NCBI GenBank assembly: GCA_017540915.1
Contig: JAFYAD010000271.1
Coordinates: 1 to 7,965 of the forward strand
Origin: Lachnospiraceae bacterium
GTDB taxonomy: Bacteria; Bacillota_A; Clostridia; Lachnospirales; Lachnospiraceae
Direction of reading: 5' to 3'
DNA length: 7,965 bases
A program made the position numbers and the translations under genes. The notes below the pieces were generated by a model. That model had not been told where the DNA came from and did not search any database. It saw nothing but the letters and a program-made list of their open reading frames with translations. Positions 1-5,728 of this stretch are shown in pieces (positions within the stretch are counted from its first letter, which is position 1; each line of letters begins with the position of its first letter).

Positions 1-212
1 AATACGAAGTTTTCCAACATCAATGTATCCGGAAAACTCCAGGGCGAACTCTTAAATGAAGCATTGGGCTTGAGTGAGGACATCAATATCCACAAAAGCG
101 GTAATATGTATATCAATACAAGTATAATCAAAAATGCGTAAATTGCAATATTTATTATCTTGCTTTTGGTTTTATTTTTTTCAGCTGTGCTGCTCTCAGT
201 AGTGTTCTGCAT
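1..212 (-). CDS. Sugar ABC transporter permease, MalG-type, N-terminal part (runs off the left edge)
   Basis: This is the first 70 codons of a second inner-membrane permease of a carbohydrate ABC importer. It starts at ATG 212-210 and has no stop before the window edge. The N-terminus is polar and Lys-rich (MQNTTESSTAEKNKTKSK), followed by a single TM segment at about residues 19-45. That segment contains the stretch YILPLLWILMSSLKPN, the typical start of MalG/LacG/UgpE permeases, where the first TM ends in a conserved 'SLK' before a periplasmic segment. An AGGAGG site lies 6 nt upstream, and the start is only 15 nt past the stop of the MalF-type permease, so the two are translated from one operon mRNA. 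The conserved EAA cytoplasmic loop that would contact the ATPase lies outside the window. Family assignment is confident; the substrate cannot be read from this part. Confidence 0.88.
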   Translation of the reverse strand, partial: MQNTTESSTAEKNKTKSKIINIAIYAFLIILVLIYILPLLWILMSSLKPNASFKSSPWSFPDTLMLENFV

Positions 213-218
213 CTTTTG

Positions 219-224
219 CCTCCT
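219..224 (-). promoter_or_regulatory. Ribosome binding site deciding the start of the second permease
   Basis: On the minus strand a perfect AGGAGG lies within GGGGAGGAGG, 6 nt before ATG 212-210. The purine run directly follows the TAG stop of the upstream permease (230-228). This fixes the start of the truncated gene and implies tight translational coupling between the two permeases. Confidence 0.85.
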
Positions 225-227
225 CCC

Positions 228-1139
228 CTATTCATCATAGCTTTCAGATTTAACAAATTTATTGATAAGGAATGTTACCAGTAAGCACATGGCAAGCAAT
301 ACCATACCTACGGCACAGGCATATCCGTATTTGTTATATCTCAGACCCTGATCGTAAATGACCGTTGCCATAACGTGAGCTTTACCGCCCTTACCGCGCA
401 TAGCCTCCGGGAGCATACTGAAGATCAAATCGAAGAACTTCAGGGAACCGATCGCATTAAGGCTCATTGCCGTAGCCACCATGGGCTTGATGAGCGGTAA
501 TGTGATGGTGAAGAACGCCTGCGACTTTGAACAGCCGTCAATGGCAGCTGCCTCATATATACTCTTGCTGATGCCCGAGATCTGGGCCATATACAGCATC
601 ATAGACTGTCCGACGTACTGCCACAAAGCTACAAAGGAGATCACGATTATCGGCAGGATAATGAATCCGCTGGTATCGGAAAGCCAGAGGGTTCCTTCGT
701 TGGCATTTTCCAGCAAACCTATGTTTTCCATGATCTTGTTGATACCGTACTTGGGATGGAACACAAAATACCACAGAAGACCCAAAGCAGCGGAACTCAG
801 TACGCAGGGCAGATAATATACATTCTTAAAGAAGTCACGACCTTTTTTGATATTGGTGAGCAGAGCTGCCAGTACAAGACCGAAGATCAGCTGGGTCACG
901 CATGAAAAGATCATGAAAAAGATCGAATTCTTGAATCCGGTCTTCATATCCGCATCCTTGGTAAAAATTGTTATATAATTCTGTAAACCTACAAATACCG
1001 GCTTGGAGTTTAATTTGTAATCACAAAGTGAGTAATAGAACGCCGAAATGATCGGTACGATCAGAACAGCCGTGAACAGAATAAAGGCCGGTGCCAAAAA
1101 TATTATGATATTACTCTTTTTTCTCAGAAGCTTATCCAT
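228..1139 (-). CDS. Sugar ABC transporter permease, MalF/UgpA-type
   Basis: A 303-residue inner-membrane subunit of a carbohydrate uptake ABC transporter (BPD_transp_1 family), of normal length for the MalF-like partner in Firmicutes. Six hydrophobic segments are visible at about residues 11-35, 72-96, 107-127, 158-180, 220-245 and 272-293. The conserved EAA loop that docks on the ATPase is at residues 196-219 (E196-A-A-A-I-D-G202, ending LPLIKP). The start ATG is preceded by AAGGGG with a 5-nt spacer. The gene follows the binding-protein gene after 72 nt that hold a hairpin, and precedes the MalG-type permease by 15 nt, giving an SBP-permease-permease order. It would form the translocation channel with that second permease. 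No ATPase gene is in view. The substrate is probably an oligosaccharide but cannot be read from the sequence. Confidence 0.95.
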   Translation of the reverse strand: MDKLLRKKSNIIIFLAPAFILFTAVLIVPIISAFYYSLCDYKLNSKPVFVGLQNYITIFTKDADMKTGFKNSIFFMIFSCVTQLIFGLVLAALLTNIKKGRDFFKNVYYLPCVLSSAALGLLWYFVFHPKYGINKIMENIGLLENANEGTLWLSDTSGFIILPIIVISFVALWQYVGQSMMLYMAQISGISKSIYEAAAIDGCSKSQAFFTITLPLIKPMVATAMSLNAIGSLKFFDLIFSMLPEAMRGKGGKAHVMATVIYDQGLRYNKYGYACAVGMVLLAMCLLVTFLINKFVKSESYDE

Positions 1140-1159
1140 ATTGTCCCCTTAAAAGGTCA

Positions 1160-1178
1160 GCACCCGCCAGGCGGGTGC
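1160..1178 (-). promoter_or_regulatory. Intercistronic hairpin between binding protein and permease genes
   Basis: A perfect inverted repeat, GCACCCGCC-A-GGCGGGTGC, folds into a GC-rich stem of 7 bp with a 5-nt loop. It lies in the 72-nt gap after the SBP stop (1212). On the transcript it is followed by TGACCTTTT, which is only a short U run, so it looks like a leaky terminator or 3'-end stabiliser rather than a full stop. Hairpins at this place, as between malE and malF, are known to leave more binding-protein mRNA than permease mRNA. That role here is inference. Confidence 0.7.
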
Positions 1179-1211
1179 CGACATAAAAGATCAGTTTCAG
1201 TTTACGAAATC

Positions 1212-2582
1212 TTACTTCCAAACATTGCTCTCATAGTATTCCTGGATAGGATTCAGAGCCTCTTCCGGATCTGTGCCCTTGAAGATCTCTACGAAGCAGC
1301 TGTCGAATGTAGAGCCTGCCTCTGAATCAACAAGTGACTCGTTGTAGAATCCGAATGTAGCGCTTGCGTTCTTGAATACATCCATAACATAGCTAAGCTC
1401 CGGCGGAGCGATTGTCTCGTCATACTTAACGTTTGTTACAGGAATCTTTCCACCTTTTTCTGCTGTGTACTTCTGTGCTGTATCATCTACAAAGTACTTC
1501 ATCAATGCAACTGCTGCTTCAGGATTCTTGCTGGTAGCGCTCATTGCGATTGAGTCAGACTTAGCGATTACACGGTTGGGATCTGCTGAAGAACCGTCAA
1601 CTGCCGGGAATGCGAATACGCCGACCTTCTGCTCGAAACCGGGCTCGCAGCTTCCGTTGATCTGTCCGATTGCCCATGAACCCTGGATAAGGATAGCAGC
1701 TTCGCCGTCATAGAATGCAGCTGTTGCTACGTCGTTATCATCAGACTCAGCTGTGGGCTGGAAGTACTGAGAAAGCTCCTGGATCTGCTTTGCAGCGTTG
1801 ATAACCTTAGCGTCTTTCCAGTCTGTCTTGTGATCTTTAATATCACTGAGTACAAGACCGTTTCTGTCGCAGAGGTATCCGGCTACCATTGAAAGGCACC
1901 ATGCTGTACCTGCAGAAATAGTGATCGGTGTTACACCGCTGTCCTTAAGCTTCTGGCAAGCATCAAGAAGCTCGCTGTAAGTTGTGGGAACCTTTGCTCC
2001 TGCATTCTCGAACATCTCTGTGTTGTAGAATACACAAGCTGCTGCGATGTTAAGCGGAATAGCGTAGATACCTGCGCCCTGAGTAGCCTCGTCACCATAG
2101 GTGCCGCCTGCGAATACTGCGTCTGAAGTGAATGTATCTTTCCAGCCGTCAGCTGCAAGATAATCGTCCATCTTCTGAGCGATAGGCTTATCTGTCTTAT
2201 CTTTCAGAACATAATCATTTAAGTTTGCACCCGGAGAAACGATGAATACATCCGGGCAGTTGCCTGCAGCTATCTCAGCATTCAGCTTTGTGTAGTACTC
2301 CTCAAGGTTGGTAGATATAACCTTTGCATGGTACTTTCCTTCGTAATCCTTGTTGAAACGATCGATGGAATCTTTGTAGCCCAGAGAGATAAGATCCTCT
2401 GAAGCCTCGAGATCATCCCAAACCATAAAGGTGACCTCCTGAACTCCGCCGCTTGAAGCAGAACCTGAATCACCGCTTCCTGTACTGCCGCCTGTGCTAC
2501 CGGTGTTGCCGCCACAGCCTGCCAGCATTGACACTGACATAACTGCTGTCAAGGCAAGTGCTAATACCTTTTTCATTTTCAT
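1212..2582 (-). CDS. Carbohydrate ABC transporter substrate-binding lipoprotein (SBP family 1)
   Basis: A 456-residue extracellular solute-binding protein of the sugar-binding family 1 type (MalE/UgpB/MsmE-like), which captures a sugar outside the cell and hands it to the two permeases. It begins with a lipoprotein signal peptide: charged MKMKK, a hydrophobic core, then lipobox L20-A-G-C23, with C23 the lipidated residue. A Gly/Ser/Thr-rich flexible tether spans residues 24-46. The mature fold then starts with a strand (VTFMVW), and the family-typical segment FYDGEAAILIQGSWAI lies in the second half. AAGGAGG stands 10 nt before the first ATG; the second ATG, two codons on, would be 16 nt away, so the first is chosen. 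Its own promoter region and a 5'-UTR hairpin lie upstream, and the permeases follow. The sugar cannot be named from the sequence. Confidence 0.95.
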   Translation of the reverse strand: MKMKKVLALALTAVMSVSMLAGCGGNTGSTGGSTGSGDSGSASSGGVQEVTFMVWDDLEASEDLISLGYKDSIDRFNKDYEGKYHAKVISTNLEEYYTKLNAEIAAGNCPDVFIVSPGANLNDYVLKDKTDKPIAQKMDDYLAADGWKDTFTSDAVFAGGTYGDEATQGAGIYAIPLNIAAACVFYNTEMFENAGAKVPTTYSELLDACQKLKDSGVTPITISAGTAWCLSMVAGYLCDRNGLVLSDIKDHKTDWKDAKVINAAKQIQELSQYFQPTAESDDNDVATAAFYDGEAAILIQGSWAIGQINGSCEPGFEQKVGVFAFPAVDGSSADPNRVIAKSDSIAMSATSKNPEAAVALMKYFVDDTAQKYTAEKGGKIPVTNVKYDETIAPPELSYVMDVFKNASATFGFYNESLVDSEAGSTFDSCFVEIFKGTDPEEALNPIQEYYESNVWK

Positions 2583-2608
2583 ATCAAGATTTCCTCCTTT
2601 TATTTTGC

Positions 2609-2623
2609 TCCGGTCAGACCGGA
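2609..2623 (-). promoter_or_regulatory. Perfect inverted repeat / 5'-UTR hairpin before the binding protein gene
   Basis: TCCGGTC-A-GACCGGA (plus-strand reading) has perfect 7-bp arms around one base. As RNA it gives a 6-bp GC-rich stem with a 3-nt loop, lying 10 nt upstream of the AAGGAGG site. It fits a 5' stabilising stem or a repressor operator. I cannot separate these from sequence alone. Confidence 0.6.
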
Positions 2624-2634
2624 ATCATTTAGGT

Positions 2635-2670
2635 TGGTTTAATTCTATGACATCAAAATGAATAAATATA
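2635..2670 (-). promoter_or_regulatory. Candidate promoter of the sugar-import operon (good -10, poor -35)
   Basis: On the minus strand TAGAAT (2647-2642) is one mismatch from the -10 consensus. At a 17-bp spacing the -35 position (2670-2665) reads TATATT, which is a poor match to TTGACA. The start of transcription would fall near 2635, giving a 5' UTR of about 53 nt that contains the 2609-2623 hairpin. A weak -35 with repeats directly upstream suits an activator-dependent promoter. The AT-rich region allows other -10 choices, so the call is tentative. Confidence 0.4.
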
Positions 2671-2702
2671 CAGACAAATTTTAATCGATTACCCGACAAA
2701 AT
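2671..2702 (-). promoter_or_regulatory. 22-bp-spaced direct repeat, candidate YesN/AraC operator
   Basis: Two copies of the plus-strand pattern C-N-GACAAA-N-T stand at 2671-2680 (cagacaaatt) and 2693-2702 (ccgacaaaat), with GACAAA cores exactly 22 bp apart. This is about two helical turns, the usual spacing for the two DNA contacts of AraC-family activators. The proximal copy abuts the weak -35 of the importer promoter. A 10-bp palindrome, TAATCGATTA (2682-2691), sits between them. The gene directly upstream encodes an AraC-type response regulator, making it the natural candidate ligand of this site. The binding assignment is inference. Confidence 0.45.
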
Positions 2703-2713
2703 ATACAATACCA

Positions 2714-2774
2714 ATTTAAAGAGACCTACATGCCAGCTAAGCTTGCTTAGGTTAGCATGTCGGTCTCTTTAAAT
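2714..2774 (-). terminator. Long hairpin terminator after the two-component genes
   Basis: A 61-base near-perfect inverted repeat ends 30 bases after the response regulator stop. The outer 13 bp (ATTTAAAGAGACC with GGTCTCTTTAAAT) are perfect. A single mismatch follows (2727/2761), then 6 bp (ACATGC with GCATGT), a small internal loop, and 5 bp (CTAAG with CTTAG) around a 4-nt loop. The A-rich and T-rich ends make it symmetric, but only a short T run follows on the minus strand. It separates the regulator unit from the importer promoter. The long stem would also suit an RNA-processing site or a dispersed repeat. Confidence 0.75.
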
Positions 2775-2803
2775 GCCCCCGATATTCGCAACGTGATTAT
2801 ATT

Positions 2804-3937
2804 TTAGGTATGATCCCTCCTGTACTTTGACGGGGTGCATCCCATCCTCTCGATAAACTTCTGAACAAAATAATCGCAGTCTTTGTATCCTACTTCCTCT
2901 GCTATGATGATGATCTTTTTATCTGTGGCAGACAGCATTCTGGTGGCTTCCTTTATCCTGATATCGGTCAGATAATCCTTGAAAGACTGACCGTATTTTT
3001 TCTTAAATATCTGGCCGAGGTAGGCGCTGTTTATGAAAAATTTCTGGCTCATCTCCCTCAGGCTGATATTCTCTGCATAATGAGTCCGTATCTCTTTTTC
3101 CACATCCCTTAATACACCCTGGGCTGCCCGGCCTCTGAGCTGTGAGATGTACTCTGCATATTCCAGGCAGAATCCCAGAAGATATTCGCTGTTTTCCACT
3201 ATCTTGCCGTTCTCAAAAGAGCTTTCGCCTATAAAGCGCATTATCTCTTCCTGATTGACTTCGTCATCCTGTTCCGATGCCACATGTATGAGTTGGAACA
3301 AAAGATATGAAATATTAAAGTCCACGGACTCTTTGGAGAGATTTTCCTCCTTGATTACATGATAAAAATCAGATACATGTTTTCTGATCTGATCCTTATC
3401 GTTCACTTCCACCGCCGCACCCAAAAGATCCATGATCTCTTTGCATATTATGGTGTGTCCCTGTCTGTTAACGCTATCATATGTTCCTATGAGGGCAGCT
3501 ATACTGTATTGTTCGCCCCTGGCCTGCTCCAGTTCTGATATGCGCTCTTCGTCCTCACGGGTCTTTCTTTCCATGCGGCACACCTTTCGAACTGCGCTCA
3601 AAAGCTCGTCCTTATCCACGGGTTTTACGATATAATCCACGCAGCCGTAGCGCATGGCCTTCTGAACGTAACCGAACTCGTCATATCCGCTCATCATGAT
3701 AAAGTAAGCATCCGAGAACTTTTCGCTCTTGACCTTTTCTAACAGTGTGATGCCGTCACATTCGGGCATGCGGATGTCTGTGAGGACCAGATCGATCTTC
3801 TCTCTTTTCAGGATTTCTATGGCTTCAATTCCGTTTTTTGCCGTGCCCGCTATCTCACAGCCTTCGGCATCCCAGTCGATCAGCAGCATCAAGCCCTGGG
3901 TTATAAAAGGTTCATCATCTACCAACAGTACTCTCAT
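2804..3937 (-). CDS. Response regulator, YesN-type (receiver plus AraC DNA-binding domain)
   Basis: A 377-residue cytoplasmic transcription regulator. The N-terminal receiver domain (about residues 1-120) has all key residues: acidic pair D7-D8, phospho-acceptor D54 in LTDIRMPE, S83 in MMSGYDEF, and K105-P106 in the IVKPVDK motif. A linker region of about 150 residues follows, with no fold I recognise. The C-terminal 100 residues form a double helix-turn-helix AraC/XylS domain, with the typical stretches FFINSAYLGQIFKKKYG and, near the end, VGYKDCDYFVQKFIERMG followed by CTPSKYRR. Its ATG overlaps the kinase stop as ATGA, with GGAG 8 nt upstream inside the kinase gene, so the pair is translationally coupled. 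The family commonly activates a neighbouring sugar ABC operon, here the one starting at 2582. The symbol yesN is not given because orthology cannot be shown. Confidence 0.95.
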   Translation of the reverse strand: MRVLLVDDEPFITQGLMLLIDWDAEGCEIAGTAKNGIEAIEILKREKIDLVLTDIRMPECDGITLLEKVKSEKFSDAYFIMMSGYDEFGYVQKAMRYGCVDYIVKPVDKDELLSAVRKVCRMERKTREDEERISELEQARGEQYSIAALIGTYDSVNRQGHTIICKEIMDLLGAAVEVNDKDQIRKHVSDFYHVIKEENLSKESVDFNISYLLFQLIHVASEQDDEVNQEEIMRFIGESSFENGKIVENSEYLLGFCLEYAEYISQLRGRAAQGVLRDVEKEIRTHYAENISLREMSQKFFINSAYLGQIFKKKYGQSFKDYLTDIRIKEATRMLSATDKKIIIIAEEVGYKDCDYFVQKFIERMGCTPSKYRRDHT

Positions 3938-5682
3938 ATCTTAATCTCCAAAGGTATCTCAATCCTGACGACGGTACCAAGTCCTTTCTCGGAACTGATA
4001 TCCAGCTCCACCAGACCTTTTGTCATTTTCTTCAAACGAAGGTAGGCATTCATCATGCCCACATGTTTTTTGCCCTTCATATCTTCAATAGTGACATTTT
4101 TGATACGTTCGGTCAGTTTCTTGAGTGTTTCCTCATCCATACCGTCGCCGGTATCTTCCACCTCTATACACATCTTTCCGCTGGCCTTGCTGGCCCTGAT
4201 GAATATCCATACAGGTGTGGATTTACGCTCGACACCGTGAACACAGGCATTTTCCACCAGAGTGACCAGAGTGAGCTTCGGGATCCCAAAGCGCTCACAA
4301 TCCGGATCCACACTTATCTCCACATGAAGGCGGTCTCCGAAGCGGTATTTCTGTAATGTGAGGTACGCCTGGACGAATTCCATCTCTTTACCGATACTGA
4401 CGGAATCCTCGCCCCAGTTAACATAGGTTCGCTCCATAACGGCGAGCTTTCCCACCATCTCCGCTGTCTCCGTCTCTCCCCTGAGAAGACTGTGCATACG
4501 GATGCTCTCAAGGGCATTGAAGAGAAAGTGGGGATTTATCTGACTGTGCAGAGCCAGAAGCTCCGCATTCTGTCTTGATATATCTATCTCCTGTTCATGC
4601 AGCTTATCCTTATATACGGTCATGATGAGTTCATTCATTCGGATCGCCATGCTGTTATAGCTTCGTATCAGGCTTGTGATCTCGTCATCGCCCTCAACCT
4701 CCAGTATCAGCCGAAGTTCATCCTCTGTCGTATTGTTGAAGGATTTCTCAAGATAATGAATACGTCTGGTGATGGAATACTCGATCAGACGCAGCATCAA
4801 AAGAGGCAGGACCAGGTTTACGATCAGCATTATCAGATATTTTTTGCCGTTTTCACTGAAAAACTCCCATTCCAGGTTTTTTTCGGGCAGTACGTTTATG
4901 GAAAGATCCTGATCATATACCTTGATATATTTTCTGTAGGTTCCCTTCTCTATCTTTCCGAACTTTTCAAAGGGAAGGTTTTTCTCGCTTGAACTGTTTT
5001 CAGTCAGCACGATGTTGCTGCCTTCGCATACCAAAAGATGTCTGTCCTTGTTGATCCTGTCAAGTCCTTCGATGGCCTCTGCGAGACTTGCATAGTCAAG
5101 GTCCACACGCAGGATCTTCTCGCATCCGTTGTATTTGCCCATATCCATGCGCAGCAGCAGTACGACCTTTCGCCTTTTGCTGCGGTCTGTGTTTGATGTC
5201 TCTTCATACAGAAAATGCAGAGAACTCTGACGATTCTCATTTTCGAAGGATTTATACCAGTCACAGTCCCGGTCGAGCCTGTAAAACCCGCTTCCGTTGA
5301 CGATGGTCGGGTTATCGGCATAAACGGACACCGTACCGCCTTCGATACCTATATTGCTGTCAAAGATAAGGGAATTTCTGAGACGATAGAAAGCTTCGTA
5401 ATACTCTCCCGGATCGCTGTATTCTTTGTCCAGGAAATCCTCCATAACCTGGCTTTTGTACAGATTGTGAGCCACGGTCACGGGATATTCCAGATGATGC
5501 TGAATGGCGTACTCCACTGCGCTTGCGCTTTTTTCCATCTCGTTCTGGGTGGATGTCTTAGTCGCATCGATGATATTGCTCAGTATCATCCAGTCTGTCA
5601 GTATCATGGGGATCAGCACACCGGCGATAAACAACAGATAAAATTTTTTTCGTAATTTCAGGTTGTTCAGGAAATTAATCAT
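3934..5682 (-). CDS. Sensor histidine kinase, YesM-type (HisKA_7TM-less, His_kinase/HATPase_c)
   Basis: A 582-residue membrane sensor. TM1 spans about residues 14-34 and TM2 about 281-300. They enclose an extracellular domain of roughly 245 residues, of the size and position of a Cache-type ligand sensor. A HAMP-like linker (about 300-355, with the DEITSLIRSYNSM pattern) is followed by the His_kinase motif SQINPHFLFNALE with phospho-acceptor H385. The ATPase domain carries the N box LVENAC (N478), G1 DTGDGM (510-515), VGMMN (541-545) and a final GLGT (567-570), so it looks active. Its stop overlaps the regulator start (ATGA). No Shine-Dalgarno sequence stands before ATG 5682-5680, which is unusual for this window. 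The diguanylate cyclase gene ends 46 bp upstream. The ligand is unknown; sugar sensing is inferred from the importer nearby. Confidence 0.95.
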   Translation of the reverse strand: MINFLNNLKLRKKFYLLFIAGVLIPMILTDWMILSNIIDATKTSTQNEMEKSASAVEYAIQHHLEYPVTVAHNLYKSQVMEDFLDKEYSDPGEYYEAFYRLRNSLIFDSNIGIEGGTVSVYADNPTIVNGSGFYRLDRDCDWYKSFENENRQSSLHFLYEETSNTDRSKRRKVVLLLRMDMGKYNGCEKILRVDLDYASLAEAIEGLDRINKDRHLLVCEGSNIVLTENSSSEKNLPFEKFGKIEKGTYRKYIKVYDQDLSINVLPEKNLEWEFFSENGKKYLIMLIVNLVLPLLMLRLIEYSITRRIHYLEKSFNNTTEDELRLILEVEGDDEITSLIRSYNSMAIRMNELIMTVYKDKLHEQEIDISRQNAELLALHSQINPHFLFNALESIRMHSLLRGETETAEMVGKLAVMERTYVNWGEDSVSIGKEMEFVQAYLTLQKYRFGDRLHVEISVDPDCERFGIPKLTLVTLVENACVHGVERKSTPVWIFIRASKASGKMCIEVEDTGDGMDEETLKKLTERIKNVTIEDMKGKKHVGMMNAYLRLKKMTKGLVELDISSEKGLGTVVRIEIPLEIKI

Positions 5683-5714
5683 TTTTCAATGTAATGGTAT
5701 ACCGTCCGGTACAT
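5679..5714 (-). other. Possible 11-codon leader ORF coupled to the kinase start, with a small hairpin
   Basis: In the gap between cyclase and kinase an ATG (5714-5712) opens an 11-codon frame (MYRTVYHYIEK) whose TGA overlaps the kinase ATG as ATGA. The ATG sits in the loop of a hairpin, CCGGTA-ATG-TACCGG (5706-5720 in plus coordinates). The frame has no visible ribosome site of its own, so it may be chance. It is recorded because the kinase lacks a Shine-Dalgarno sequence and needs some explanation for initiation. Confidence 0.25.
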
Positions 5715-5728
5715 TACCGGTCAGGGGA

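Noticed and set aside
1..141. Plus-strand open frame reaching the left edge, ending in TAA
   Set aside because: It is antisense to the N-terminus of the MalG-type permease, which has a ribosome site, a membrane segment and family motifs. The plus-strand peptide resembles nothing I know.
2575..2702. Several other AT-rich -10/-35 pairings upstream of the SBP gene (for example TTGTAT with TAAAAT, or TATATT at about 2670)
   Set aside because: Spacings are 19 bp or more, or no acceptable -35 is found. The TAGAAT choice is slightly better but remains tentative.
5215..5655. 146-codon plus-strand frame inside the kinase gene
   Set aside because: It is entirely antisense to a well-conserved kinase sensor domain, shows no ribosome site or known motif, and is a frame shadow. 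The same holds for other plus-strand frames such as 4597-4992, 5663-6016 and 481-816.
5696..5703. GGTATACC palindrome before the kinase, resembling GGTATACATACC before the cyclase
   Set aside because: The similarity is short and the spacing to the starts differs, so a shared operator cannot be supported from two short AT-rich sites.
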